From the NCBI GenBank assembly GCA_002402045.2, contig NVUX02000095.1, positions 1 through 44,959 of the forward strand: DNA of 44,959 bases, in the 5' to 3' direction. A program made the translations under genes and the position numbers. How positions within the stretch are numbered: position 1 is the first letter of the stretch; the number at the start of each line of letters is the position of its first letter. The DNA comes from Paracoccaceae bacterium (GTDB lineage: Bacteria; Pseudomonadota; Alphaproteobacteria; Rhodobacterales; Rhodobacteraceae). Of this stretch, positions 7,787-16,554 are shown piece by piece. The notes under the pieces are model-generated. The model worked only from the letters and a program-made list of their open reading frames with translations. It was not told the origin of the DNA and did not search any database.

Positions 7787-9340
7787 ATGAATATGTTTGG
7801 AAAGCTGGTTTCGGCTGGTGCAATGACTGTCGCGATGACAGTGGGCGCGCATGCGGAATCCATTAATATTGCTTATGACGCGGATCCGGTTTCAATGGAC
7901 CCACATGAGCAGCTGTCAGGCGGAACGCTGCAACTTTCGCACATGGTCTATGACCCGCTGCTGCGCTGGACACGGGACCTGGGCTTTGAAGCCCGCCTTG
8001 CCACAAGCTGGGAGCAAATCGACGAAGACACTATGCGCTTCCATTTGCGCGAAGGCGTGATGTTCCATTCGGGCACTGAAATGACCGCCGCCGATGTGCA
8101 GTGGACATTTAACCGCCTGAAAGAGAGCGAAGATTTCAAAGGCATTTTTGCCAACTTCACATCGCTTGATATTGTAGACGATTACACCATCGACCTGAAC
8201 ACAGACGGTATTTACCCGCTGGTTCTGCACACAGCGACCTATATCTTCCCAATGGATTCAGCGTTTTTTACCGGCACTGATGAAAACGGCAATGACAAAA
8301 GTGCTATTGTTAAGCACGGTGACAGCTTCGCCTCGCGCAATATTTCCGGCACTGGCCCCTATACGGTTACCGAACGTGAGCAAGGTGTTCGTATGGTATT
8401 TCAACGGTTTGACGGCTACTGGGACACAAACAGCCCCGGTAATGTTGACACAATTGTACTGACGCCGATCAAAGAAGACCCAACACGCGTAGCCGCCTTA
8501 CTGGCTGGCGATGTTGACTTCATTGCGCCTGTGCCACCGAATGACCACGCGCGCCTGAATGGTGATGATTCAATTAACTTGATCACCATGCCCGGTACAC
8601 GGATCATTACCTTCCAGATGAACCAAGAGCGCAACCCGGCTTTGGCCGATGCGCGTGTTCGCTTGGCGATTGATTATGCGATCAACAATGCTGCCATTGT
8701 AGACCGTATCATGAAGGGTTTTGGGACCGTAGCAGGGCAAGCTAGCCCCGCTGGTTACCTTGGCTATGACGCTGCCCTTACGCCGCGTTTTGACCTTGAA
8801 AAAGCCAAAGAGTTGATGGCTGAAGCTGGTTATGCTGATGGGTTTGAGTTGACCATGATGGCGCCAAACAACCGCTATGTGAACGACGAGAAAATCGCTC
8901 AGGCTGTTGCGGGTATGCTGGCTCAAATCGGTATTACGGTAGATCTGAAAACTATGCCAAAGGCGCAATACTGGCCTGCATTTGATGAACGCGCTGCGGA
9001 CATGATGATGATCGGCTGGCATTCAGACACCGAGGACTCGGCCAACTTCCACCAGTTCCTTTCACATTGTGCTGAAGAGGAAAGCGGAAACGGGCAGTAT
9101 AACTCGGGCAACTACTGCAACGCTGAAGCTGATGGGCTTATGGCGCAGGCCAACGCCACCGTTGACCCAGCTGAGCGCGGAGCCTTGTTGCAACAGCTTG
9201 AAGGTATTCTTTATAACGAAGCTGCCTTCATTCCACTGCACTGGCAGAACCTGTCATGGGGCGCCCGCAAAGGCGTAAATGCTGAGGCCATCGTAAATGC
9301 CCTCAACTTCCCTTACTTCGGCGACTTGGTTGTTGAATAG
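7787..9340 (+). CDS. Periplasmic substrate-binding protein of a peptide/nickel-type ABC transporter (SBP_bac_5)
   Basis: This family-5 solute-binding protein delivers di/oligopeptides (or a related ligand) to the DppBCDF-like components encoded next. Residues 1-24 form a Sec signal peptide ending AHA before ES. The mature part begins with the family pattern of a short strand followed by a DP-S-DPH segment, then YDPLLRW and a long two-lobed binding fold. The 517-residue length is normal. The RBS CAGGGAG lies 6 bases before the ATG. It is the first gene of an operon and is separated from the permease genes by a strong hairpin, which would let it be made in excess. The ligand cannot be told from sequence. 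The gene follows the lanthipeptide cluster directly, but nothing shows a functional link. Confidence 0.9.
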   Translation: MNMFGKLVSAGAMTVAMTVGAHAESINIAYDADPVSMDPHEQLSGGTLQLSHMVYDPLLRWTRDLGFEARLATSWEQIDEDTMRFHLREGVMFHSGTEMTAADVQWTFNRLKESEDFKGIFANFTSLDIVDDYTIDLNTDGIYPLVLHTATYIFPMDSAFFTGTDENGNDKSAIVKHGDSFASRNISGTGPYTVTEREQGVRMVFQRFDGYWDTNSPGNVDTIVLTPIKEDPTRVAALLAGDVDFIAPVPPNDHARLNGDDSINLITMPGTRIITFQMNQERNPALADARVRLAIDYAINNAAIVDRIMKGFGTVAGQASPAGYLGYDAALTPRFDLEKAKELMAEAGYADGFELTMMAPNNRYVNDEKIAQAVAGMLAQIGITVDLKTMPKAQYWPAFDERAADMMMIGWHSDTEDSANFHQFLSHCAEEESGNGQYNSGNYCNAEADGLMAQANATVDPAERGALLQQLEGILYNEAAFIPLHWQNLSWGARKGVNAEAIVNALNFPYFGDLVVE

Positions 9341-9355
9341 GGGTTAATCTCTGAG

Positions 9356-9383
9356 TTGGCGGCAGGCTTAGGCCTGCCGCCAA
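9356..9383 (+). terminator. Perfect 12-bp intercistronic hairpin after the binding-protein gene
   Basis: TTGGCGGCAGGC (9356-9367) pairs perfectly with GCCTGCCGCCAA (9372-9383) around a TTAG loop. AATTTCC and an A run follow rather than a T run. It lies between the binding-protein gene and the first permease gene of the same operon. Such hairpins usually stabilise the upstream message or partly attenuate transcription. Confidence 0.8.
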
Positions 9384-9468
9384 TTTCCAAAAAAATGCGA
9401 GCATGGCTTGCACTTATCTACCTAAAACTCCATAAATTTATTTTCACAACTCAAGCGAAGTGCGCGCA

Positions 9469-10449
9469 ATGTTTGCCTATCTTGTCAAAAGAATTATCCA
9501 AGCCGCAGCGGTGATGTTTGTGATTTCGATCATTAGCTTTGCCATTCAGGACAACCTTGGAGACCCCCTGCGTGAGCTGGTTGGTCAGTCTGTTTCTGAA
9601 GAAACCCGCAACGAGTTGCGCGAGGAAATGGGGCTGAATGACAGCTTTATCGTGCAATATACCCGCTTTGCCAAAAAGGCACTGCAGGGTGATCTGGGCA
9701 CGTCTTATTTCTTTAAGCAGCCAGCCCTGACCGTGATTTTGAAAAAACTTCCTGCCACGCTGGAGCTGGTGATGGGGGCGGCGTTTATCATCATTGGCTT
9801 GTCGGTTCCGCTGGGGGTTTATACCGCGATCAGGCCCAATGCGTTTGCCAGTAAGGCAATTATGAGCCTGAGTATTATCGGCATTTCTATTCCCGTATTT
9901 CTGACCGCGATTCTGATGATCTATTTCTTTGCCGTGGAGCTGCGAATACTGCCCTCATTTGGGCGCGGCGATGTGGTGCATGTGTTTGGCTATTGGAAAA
10001 CCAATTTTGCCACATGGGACGGCCTTAAGCATATTTTCATGCCGTCTGTTGCGCTGGCCAGCATTATGCTGCCGCTGTTTATCCGGCTTATCCGCTCTGA
10101 AATGATGGAAACCCTGCAATCTGATTATGTGCGCTATGCGTGGGCCAAGGGCCTAAAAGCCAAGCGTATCTGGTTTTTGCATGCGCTGAAAAACACAATG
10201 CTGCCGGTTATCACCGTGGGCGGCGTGCAAATTGGCACCATGGTGGCCTATACAATCCTCACCGAAACCGTGTTTCAGTGGCCCGGCATGGGGTTCATGT
10301 TTCTGGAAGCTGTGAACCGTGTGGATACCCCGCTAATCGTGGCCTACCTGATTATTGTTGGCTTCATATTCGTGGTGACAAATACATTGGTTGACCTACT
10401 TTACGGTCTTGTAAACCCAACCGTAAAACTAGCGAGGATGGGCGCATGA
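9469..10449 (+). CDS. DppB/OppB-type ABC transporter permease
   Basis: This is the inner-membrane permease of the peptide-type transporter. It has an N-terminal membrane segment (the FAYLVKRIIQA region), the long periplasmic segment typical of this subfamily, and then five more hydrophobic segments. The conserved cytoplasmic EAA loop (about residues 205-235, RYAWAKGLKAKRIWFLHALKN) docks to the ATPases. ATG9469 is preferred, giving 326 residues with an AAGCGAAG stretch upstream. GTG9460 is possible. It overlaps the next permease gene by four bases (ATGA). Confidence 0.9.
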   Translation: MFAYLVKRIIQAAAVMFVISIISFAIQDNLGDPLRELVGQSVSEETRNELREEMGLNDSFIVQYTRFAKKALQGDLGTSYFFKQPALTVILKKLPATLELVMGAAFIIIGLSVPLGVYTAIRPNAFASKAIMSLSIIGISIPVFLTAILMIYFFAVELRILPSFGRGDVVHVFGYWKTNFATWDGLKHIFMPSVALASIMLPLFIRLIRSEMMETLQSDYVRYAWAKGLKAKRIWFLHALKNTMLPVITVGGVQIGTMVAYTILTETVFQWPGMGFMFLEAVNRVDTPLIVAYLIIVGFIFVVTNTLVDLLYGLVNPTVKLARMGA

Positions 10450-11378
10450 ACACAGATACCCTCTCTCGCTGGGCGCGTTTCAAAGCTTCTAACCTTGTGT
10501 ATGACTTTTTCCATAACAAAGTGGCGATGTTCAGCTTTCTGATATTCGCAGTGTTTCTTGTGGCCACCATTTTTGCGCCCCTTATTGCGCCGTTTGACCC
10601 GTATGATCCACTACAGATTAATATTATGAACTCCGAGCTGCCACCAAGCTGGCAGGAAGGTGCGGACCCGCAATTTGTGCTGGGGACTGATGACCAAGGC
10701 CGTGATTTGTGGAGTGCCATTCTGTATGGCACCCGAATTTCCCTCATTATCGGCATTTGTGCGGTGGTGTTGCAGGCCTTTATCGGCATCAGCATCGGGC
10801 TGATAGCTGGCTATGTTGGCGGGCGGACAGACAGTATTTTAATGCGCATAGCCGATATCCAGCTTTCGTTTTCAACCCTTATGGTGGCCATCATTGTGCT
10901 GGCCGTAACCAAGGCGCTTTTTGGCACGCAGAGCTTTAATGAATATGCTTTGCTTATGTTGGTGTTGGTGATCGGCATTGCCGAATGGCCGCAATATGCC
11001 CGCACCGTGCGAGCCACCGTGCTGGCGGAGAAGAAAAAGGAATATGTGGACGCGGCAAGGGTGCTCGGCTTTGGGCCGCTTCGCATTATGCTGCGCCATA
11101 TCCTACCAAATTCGGTGTCTCCGATATTTGTGATCTCGACCGTGCAGGTCGCGAATGCGATTATTTCCGAAGCGTCGCTTTCGTTTCTGGGCTTGGGCAT
11201 GCCGGTTTCGCAGCCCTCGCTCGGGTCGCTGATTGCCAGCGGGCAGGCGTATATTTTCTCGGGAAGCTGGTGGATGACCGCCATTCCCGGCTTCTTTCTG
11301 GTGCTGTTGGTGCTGGTCATTAACCTGTTGGGTGATTGGCTGCGCGACGTACTTAACCCCAAACTTTATAAAGGATAG
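10446..11378 (+). CDS. DppC/OppC-type ABC transporter permease
   Basis: This is the second permease subunit, 310 residues. An N-terminal cytoplasmic stretch is followed by a first membrane segment near 30-50, then the family motif FVLGTDDQGRDLWS (about 78-91) before the core domain. The EAA loop (about 195-220, YVDAARVLGFGPLRIMLRHILPN) is clear. A C-terminal hydrophobic segment precedes LGDWLRDVLNP, a common ending of this family. The start overlaps the stop of the preceding permease, so translation is likely coupled. Confidence 0.92.
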   Translation: MNTDTLSRWARFKASNLVYDFFHNKVAMFSFLIFAVFLVATIFAPLIAPFDPYDPLQINIMNSELPPSWQEGADPQFVLGTDDQGRDLWSAILYGTRISLIIGICAVVLQAFIGISIGLIAGYVGGRTDSILMRIADIQLSFSTLMVAIIVLAVTKALFGTQSFNEYALLMLVLVIGIAEWPQYARTVRATVLAEKKKEYVDAARVLGFGPLRIMLRHILPNSVSPIFVISTVQVANAIISEASLSFLGLGMPVSQPSLGSLIASGQAYIFSGSWWMTAIPGFFLVLLVLVINLLGDWLRDVLNPKLYKG

Positions 11379-11381
11379 GTC

Positions 11382-12377
11382 ATGTCACTTTTATCTGTCC
11401 GAGACCTCGTGGTAAAATTTGCCATGCGCCACCAAACACTTACGGCGCTGGATAATATCAGCTTTGAGCTAGCACAGGGCGAGCGCCTTGGCATTGTGGG
11501 CGAATCTGGCGCCGGTAAATCCATCACCGGCTTTGCGATTCTTAACCTGCTCAGCCAGCCCGGCTTTATCGCCGGTGGCAAAATCATGTTTGACGGAAAA
11601 GACATGGCGTCGCTTTCCGCTGAAGAAATGCGCAAAATCCGCGGTGACCGGATTGCGATGATTTTCCAAGACCCGATGGTGACGCTGAACCCCGTGCTGA
11701 CCATTGGCACCCAGATGGTTGAAACGCTACAAGCCCACCGGAAAATCTCGCGGGCTGATGCTGAAAAAATCGCTATCGTAAAGCTGCGCGAGGTCTACAT
11801 CCCCGCGCCTGAAGAGCGCCTTGGCCAATATCCGCATGAGCTTTCTGGCGGTATGCGGCAACGGGTTATCATTGCGATCGCGCTTTTGCTAGACCCACAG
11901 CTGATCATTGCTGACGAGCCAACAACCGCGCTGGATGTAACCATTCAGGCCGATATTATGGAGCTGCTGCTGGAGCTGTGCACGAATAACAAGGTGAGCC
12001 TGATCCTGATTACCCACGATTTGGGGGTTGTATCCCAAATGACCGAGCGTTGTTTGGTGATGTATGCCGGCAAGATCATTGAAAGCGGCAAAACCCGTGA
12101 GATCGTGAACGACCCGCAGCACCCGTATACTCAAGGGTTGATAAACGCGCTGCCACAGCAAACCGTGCCGGGGCAGAAGCTAAAGCAAATTCCAGGCAAT
12201 ATGCCAGGGCTTGGCTCATTGCCTACGGGCTGCGCCTTTCACCCGCGCTGCGATTTCGCCAGCGATATTTGCAAAAAAACTACGCCCGAATATGTGAGCT
12301 TTGCTGACGTAAAAGTGGCCTGCCACGAGGTGGCGCGCCTGCACCAGACAAAAGAAGCTGAGGCCAAAAATGGTTGA
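11382..12377 (+). CDS. DppD/OppD-type ABC transporter ATPase
   Basis: This cytoplasmic ATPase of the peptide-type transporter has 331 residues. Walker A GESGAGKS is at 40-47, the signature LSGGMRQR and Walker B LIIADEPTTALD lie in the usual order, and the switch His follows (ITHDLG). The C-terminal oligopeptide-transport extension (about 240-320) has the CAFHPRCDFA cysteine-containing motif. In characterised DppD/OppD proteins that region can carry an iron-sulfur cluster. The gene overlaps the next ATPase gene by 8 bases. Confidence 0.93.
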   Translation: MSLLSVRDLVVKFAMRHQTLTALDNISFELAQGERLGIVGESGAGKSITGFAILNLLSQPGFIAGGKIMFDGKDMASLSAEEMRKIRGDRIAMIFQDPMVTLNPVLTIGTQMVETLQAHRKISRADAEKIAIVKLREVYIPAPEERLGQYPHELSGGMRQRVIIAIALLLDPQLIIADEPTTALDVTIQADIMELLLELCTNNKVSLILITHDLGVVSQMTERCLVMYAGKIIESGKTREIVNDPQHPYTQGLINALPQQTVPGQKLKQIPGNMPGLGSLPTGCAFHPRCDFASDICKKTTPEYVSFADVKVACHEVARLHQTKEAEAKNG

Positions 12378-13395
12378 GCACATCGCCCCTGATTTGATCG
12401 AAATAAAGAACCTAGAAAAACGCTTCCCACTGGATGAGGGCTTTCTGGAAACCGTAAAATTCCGCGGCGGCAAAATTGTGCGCGAAAAGCGCGAAGTGCA
12501 TGCCGTTAACAATGTGAGCCTGAGTATCGCCAGAGGCGAAGCGCTGTGTGTGGTCGGGGAATCCGGCTGCGGCAAATCCACACTTGCGCGGCTGGTTGTG
12601 GGGCTCCTTAAGCCAAGCGCAGGCCAAGTTTTGTATGAGGGTAACCGGATCGACAACCTGTCGGCTCGAGAAATGCTGCCCTATCGGCGTAAAATGCAGA
12701 TGATTTTCCAAAACCCGTATGCGTCATTGAATGCTCGAATGAGCATTGAGCAGGCGCTGGTTGAGCCGGTTAAAGTGCATAACCCACGTATGTCTCGGGC
12801 CGAGGTTTTTGATAAAGTTGCCGAAGTCATGCAGGCTGTGGGCGTGGACCCAAGCTGGGCCAAGCGCTATCCGCACGAGTTTTCTGGCGGTCAGCGCCAG
12901 CGCATTGCCATTGCCCGCGCCCTGACTATGGACCCCGAGTTCGTGATCGCGGATGAGCCGATTTCGGCGCTGGATGTTTCCATTCAGGCGCAGGTGCTTA
13001 ACCTGATGCTGGAGGCCAAGGAAAAGCGCGGCCTCACCTATCTTTTCATCACCCATGATCTTTCGGTGGTGCAGCATTTTGGCACCCGCGTGGCTGTGTT
13101 TTACTTGGGTAGCCTGTGTGAGCTGGCCGATACCAAAACCTTGTTTGACAACCCAAAACACCCCTATACGCAAGCCCTGCTGAGCGCCGTTCCCAAGCTT
13201 AGCGACGATGCCCCGAGCCATATTCGCTTGAAAGGCGAGATCCCCACGCCTATAAACCTCCCACCCGGCTGCCCGTTTGAAAGCCGCTGTGTGCACGCCA
13301 ATAGCCGGTGCCTTGCCGAGCAACCGCTGCCGGTGCAAAAGCCGGACGGGGCCATAGTTGCTTGCCACGCGGTTGAAGAAGGCCGGATCGACTAA
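12370..13395 (+). CDS. DppF/OppF-type ABC transporter ATPase
   Basis: This is the second ATPase, 341 residues, which pairs with the preceding one. It carries the insert between the first strands that is typical of the F subunit (FRGGKIVREKREVHAV, about 31-46), Walker A GESGCGKS, signature FSGGQRQR, Walker B FVIADEPISALD, and the C-terminal CPFESRC motif. The start codon lies inside the end of the upstream ATPase gene. It completes a full five-component transporter. Confidence 0.93.
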   Translation: MVEHIAPDLIEIKNLEKRFPLDEGFLETVKFRGGKIVREKREVHAVNNVSLSIARGEALCVVGESGCGKSTLARLVVGLLKPSAGQVLYEGNRIDNLSAREMLPYRRKMQMIFQNPYASLNARMSIEQALVEPVKVHNPRMSRAEVFDKVAEVMQAVGVDPSWAKRYPHEFSGGQRQRIAIARALTMDPEFVIADEPISALDVSIQAQVLNLMLEAKEKRGLTYLFITHDLSVVQHFGTRVAVFYLGSLCELADTKTLFDNPKHPYTQALLSAVPKLSDDAPSHIRLKGEIPTPINLPPGCPFESRCVHANSRCLAEQPLPVQKPDGAIVACHAVEEGRID

Positions 13396-13409
13396 ACAGG
13401 GAGCAAATA

Positions 13410-14366
13410 GTGGAAATCCGCTGGTTGAAAGACTTTGAAACTCTGGCCGCGCTGAAAAATTTTTCGCGCGCAGCCGAAGAGTGCAATGTAAGCCAACCCG
13501 CGTTTAGCCGCCGTATCCGCATGCTGGAATCCGAGGTAGAGGTAGAGCTGATCAACCGGCAAACCCTGCCGCTTTCGCTGACCCCGGCGGGCGAAGTGTT
13601 TTTGGTGCAGGCGGGCAAAATTTTGCGCACCTTTGCCGAAACGATTGAGCGCTGCCAGATTGTGGACGCGGCCTCGGCCGATGTTATACGGTTTGCCACC
13701 ACGCAGTCGCTTTACCTGACCCATTACGAGGCCCATATTAAAGGGCTGGTTGATAAAGGCGGGCTGGATATTGACCTTAATTCCACCACGTGGTCGGCTG
13801 ATCAGTTTGTGAGCGCGCTCCAGCAGCGCTATTGTGATGTGATCCTGACCTATTGGCACCCTTCAATGGAGTTTTTGGCCCCGCTTGAAGTGGCAAAATG
13901 TGATTATATAACGCTCGCGCATGATCGGCTGGTGCCGGTGGTGAAACACGGGCCAAATGCAGGGCGGTTGCCCGGTGTTAAAGGTAAACCGATTTCGGTT
14001 TTGGGCTATGGCGCCATTTCCACCCTTGGGGTGGTGGTGGATGATATTATGAGCAAGCAGCTAAACCCCCCTTCGGTTTTGGTGGTGAGCCGCAACGGGC
14101 AGGCATTAGGGGTTAAGGCCATGATCCAGCAAGATTTCGGCATGGGCTGGTTGCCCCTCGAGCTATGCAAAGACGAGCTAAAAGCCGGAACCCTGCAACT
14201 GGCGGGCGGGCCAGAGTTTGAGGCCAATCTGGAAATTCGGTTGTATAAAGACAGCGAAAACACCAATATTCACCTTAGAAAACTGTGGGCGCGGATTGAA
14301 AAAGCCATGCAGCCTGCGCGTAACGTGGTAACCATTGGCAAGAAAAAACCGGCACGTCGTGCCTAG
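13410..14366 (+). CDS. LysR-family transcriptional regulator
   Basis: The N-terminal winged helix-turn-helix (about residues 1-60) has the classical pattern FETLAALKNFSRAAEECNVSQPAFSRRIRMLE, split here as FETLAAL, NFSRAAEECNVSQPA and FSRRIRMLE. The rest is the two-lobed effector domain. Length (318) is normal. The start is GTG13410, with an AGGGAG site nine bases upstream. It lies 14 bases after the last transporter gene in the same direction, so it is probably the last gene of that operon. This is a less common arrangement than the usual divergent LysR gene. Its likely target is the transporter promoter near 7700. The effector is unknown. Confidence 0.88.
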   Translation: MEIRWLKDFETLAALKNFSRAAEECNVSQPAFSRRIRMLESEVEVELINRQTLPLSLTPAGEVFLVQAGKILRTFAETIERCQIVDAASADVIRFATTQSLYLTHYEAHIKGLVDKGGLDIDLNSTTWSADQFVSALQQRYCDVILTYWHPSMEFLAPLEVAKCDYITLAHDRLVPVVKHGPNAGRLPGVKGKPISVLGYGAISTLGVVVDDIMSKQLNPPSVLVVSRNGQALGVKAMIQQDFGMGWLPLELCKDELKAGTLQLAGGPEFEANLEIRLYKDSENTNIHLRKLWARIEKAMQPARNVVTIGKKKPARRA

Positions 14367-14387
14367 CAAATGCCGGTATTGAATACC
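14351..14387 (+). repeat. Two short palindromes after the LysR gene
   Basis: GGCACG-T-CGTGCC (14351-14363) spans the end of the LysR coding region, and GGTATT-G-AATACC (14375-14387) follows it. Neither is followed by a T run, so they are weak terminator candidates. The second could be a protein-binding site upstream of pstS. Confidence 0.35.
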
Positions 14388-14417
14388 TTATTGAATTGGC
14401 GAATTTGCCCCACAATT

Positions 14418-14460
14418 CGGTGTCATAAACTTGAGAAATTTGTGTAAAAAAACTGTCGCA
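14418..14460 (+). promoter_or_regulatory. Candidate Pho box / promoter region of pstS
   Basis: GTGTCATAAAC at 14420-14430 resembles a PhoB half-site (CTGTCAT-type). It is followed after 11 bases by a weaker TTGTGTAA-like stretch, and CTGTCGCAT at 14453-14461 is another half-site-like sequence. This is the expected place for PhoB control of a pst operon. The match is partial and the spacing is imperfect. Confidence 0.35.
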
Positions 14461-14526
14461 TTCCTTTCCTAGAAAGAGGGCGCTCGATATATCGGGTGCC
14501 TGAAATTTTGAGAAAGAAGCCAAGCT

Positions 14527-15555
14527 ATGACCAAAACGTTTACCGCGATTGCCCTTGTGGCACTGACCGCAGGCGCAGCCGCCGCGCAGGAGCGCATTTC
14601 CATTGTCGGCTCCTCTACTGTGTTTCCGTTTTCCACCACCGTGGCCGAGCATTTCGGCAAAGCCACAGATTTTGCCACACCTGTTGTGGAGAGCACTGGC
14701 TCGGGTGGCGGCTTGCGCCTGTTTTGCGCCGGTATCGAGGCGGATACGCCGGACATCACCAACGCCTCACGCCGCATTAAGGCTTCCGAAGTGGCGCGCT
14801 GTGCTGAAAACGGTGTGACAGACATTACCGAAGTGAAAATTGGCTATGACGGCATTGTGCTGGCCAACTCGGTAGAGGCAGTTCAGTTCGATTTGAGCCT
14901 ACGGGATATCTTTCTGGCGCTGGCGGCGAATGTGCCCGATGGCAATGGGGGCACCATGCCAAACCCTTACGAGACCTGGGCCGAAGTGAACCCTGCCCTG
15001 CCAGCAATTCGCATTGAGGTGATGGGGCCGCCGCCAACGTCTGGCACGCGGGATGCCTTTGCCGAGCTGGCCATGGAGGGTGGATGTAAAACATTTGACT
15101 GGATTGCCGACCTGAAGAAAGAGGACAAATCGGCTTATAAGGCGCTGTGCCATACCCTGCGTGAAGATGGTGCTTATGTTGAAGCTGGTGAAAACGACAA
15201 CCTGATCGTGCAAAAGCTGGCGGCCAACCCCGATGCGCTTGGCATTTTTGGTTATAGCTTTCTGGAGCAAAATGCTGACCTCGTGCAAGGCTCTATTGTG
15301 GGTGGTGTTGCACCGGAATTCGAAGCCATTGCGGCGGGTGATTACCCGGTTTCCCGCTCGCTTTACTTCTATGTGAAAAATGCACATGTGGGCGAAGTTC
15401 CGGGCATTGCGGAGTTTATTGCTGAATTCTCCAATGAGGATACTTGGGGCGAATTTGGCTACCTTGCCGAAAAGGGTCTGATCCCGATGGGAGAAGCGGA
15501 AAGGGCGCAATTTGCTGAAGACGCTGCCAGCCTGACCCCGCTTTCGCTGGATTAA
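14527..15555 (+). CDS. pstS: Phosphate ABC transporter, periplasmic phosphate-binding protein
   Basis: PstS captures inorganic phosphate in the periplasm for PstCAB. Residues 1-20 are a signal peptide (hydrophobic core ending AAAAQ). The mature protein starts with the PstS pattern RISIVGSSTVFPFS, where the Ser/Thr backbone contacts phosphate. It continues with ESTGSGGG and a PPTSGTRDAF segment, both typical of phosphate-binding loops. Length is 342. It is the first gene of pstSCAB-phoU and is followed by an intercistronic hairpin. Confidence 0.93.
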   Translation: MTKTFTAIALVALTAGAAAAQERISIVGSSTVFPFSTTVAEHFGKATDFATPVVESTGSGGGLRLFCAGIEADTPDITNASRRIKASEVARCAENGVTDITEVKIGYDGIVLANSVEAVQFDLSLRDIFLALAANVPDGNGGTMPNPYETWAEVNPALPAIRIEVMGPPPTSGTRDAFAELAMEGGCKTFDWIADLKKEDKSAYKALCHTLREDGAYVEAGENDNLIVQKLAANPDALGIFGYSFLEQNADLVQGSIVGGVAPEFEAIAAGDYPVSRSLYFYVKNAHVGEVPGIAEFIAEFSNEDTWGEFGYLAEKGLIPMGEAERAQFAEDAASLTPLSLD

Positions 15556-15561
15556 TAACAT

Positions 15562-15587
15562 GGCGGGCACCCAAACGGGTGCTCGCC
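15562..15587 (+). terminator. Intercistronic hairpin after pstS
   Basis: GGCGGGCACCC (15562-15572) pairs with GGGTGCTCGCC (15577-15587) around AAAC, with one G-T wobble and no mismatch. TTTCCC follows. It sits between pstS and pstC, where partial attenuation or 3'-end protection would raise PstS above the membrane subunits. Confidence 0.75.
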
Positions 15588-15609
15588 TTTCCCACGTGTA
15601 GGAGCCGGT

Positions 15610-16554
15610 ATGGTACAGCGAGAAATATCATTAACAGGGCGTAAGCGCCCCTTGGAAACCCTGCTGAAACTGGCGCTTAATCTGGCGTCGGTTTTAGCGA
15701 TATTTGTGACCTTGGGCATTGTGCTTTCCATGGTGTTTGAAACATGGCAATTCTTCCAGAAGGTCTCGGTGGCTGAGTTTTTGTTTGGGCTGGAATGGTC
15801 GCCACAAACCGCTATTCGCGCTGATCAGGTTGGCTCTTCGGGCAGCTTTGGCGCGGTGCCGCTGATTGCCGGCACCTTGCTGATCAGTACCATTGCCATG
15901 GCGGTGGCGGCGCCTATTGGGCTGATTTCGGCGATTTATCTTTCCGAGTATGCCAGCGCGCGGATGCGGGCATGGGTTAAGCCGCTGCTGGAATTGCTGG
16001 CGGGCATTCCCAGCGTGGTTTACGGGTTTTTTGCCGCGCTTGTGGTGGCCCCGTTTATCAGGATGACAGGCGGGCAACTGGGGCTGGAGGTGGCGTCAGA
16101 AAGCGCGCTGGCGGCAGGGCTGGTCATGGGGGTGATGATCATTCCGCTGATTTCTTCACTGTCGGATGACGTGCTGAACGCGGTGCCAAACGCTTTGCGC
16201 GAAGCCTCGCTGGGGCTGGGGGCAACGCAGGCTGAAACCATCAAAAAGGTGATCGTGCCCGCCGCCATTCCGGGCATCGCGGGCAGCTTTTTGCTGGCGG
16301 CTTCGGCGGCCATTGGCGAGACCATGATTGTGGTGATGGCGGCGGGGTTGGCGGCCAACCTGACGGCCAATCCGCTGGAGGCCGTGACCACGGTAACCGC
16401 GCAAATTGTGGCACTGCTGACGGGCGACCAAGAGTTCGACAGTGCCAAAACCCTTTCCGCCTTTGCGCTCGGGCTCCTGCTTTTTACCACTACGCTCATT
16501 CTCAACATAATCGCGATGCGGATCGTTAATAAATATCGGGAACAATATGACTAA
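15610..16554 (+). CDS. pstC: Phosphate ABC transporter permease PstC
   Basis: This is an inner-membrane permease, 314 residues. A single N-terminal membrane segment (about 22-46) is followed by a short periplasmic segment and the ABC permease core. The EAA loop is clear (REASLGLGATQAETIKKVIVP, about 197-217, shortened here). The family region GIPSVVYGFFA is present. Many relatives in this group carry a long extra N-terminal domain in PstC; this one does not. ATG15610 has TAGGAG eight bases upstream. The gene overlaps pstA by 8 bases. Confidence 0.92.
   Translation: MVQREISLTGRKRPLETLLKLALNLASVLAIFVTLGIVLSMVFETWQFFQKVSVAEFLFGLEWSPQTAIRADQVGSSGSFGAVPLIAGTLLISTIAMAVAAPIGLISAIYLSEYASARMRAWVKPLLELLAGIPSVVYGFFAALVVAPFIRMTGGQLGLEVASESALAAGLVMGVMIIPLISSLSDDVLNAVPNALREASLGLGATQAETIKKVIVPAAIPGIAGSFLLAASAAIGETMIVVMAAGLAANLTANPLEAVTTVTAQIVALLTGDQEFDSAKTLSAFALGLLLFTTTLILNIIAMRIVNKYREQYD

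Noticed and set aside
10811-11362. Leftward open frame (183 residues) opposite the second peptide-transporter permease
   Set aside because: It is an antisense shadow of a permease gene with clear family motifs and has no RBS.
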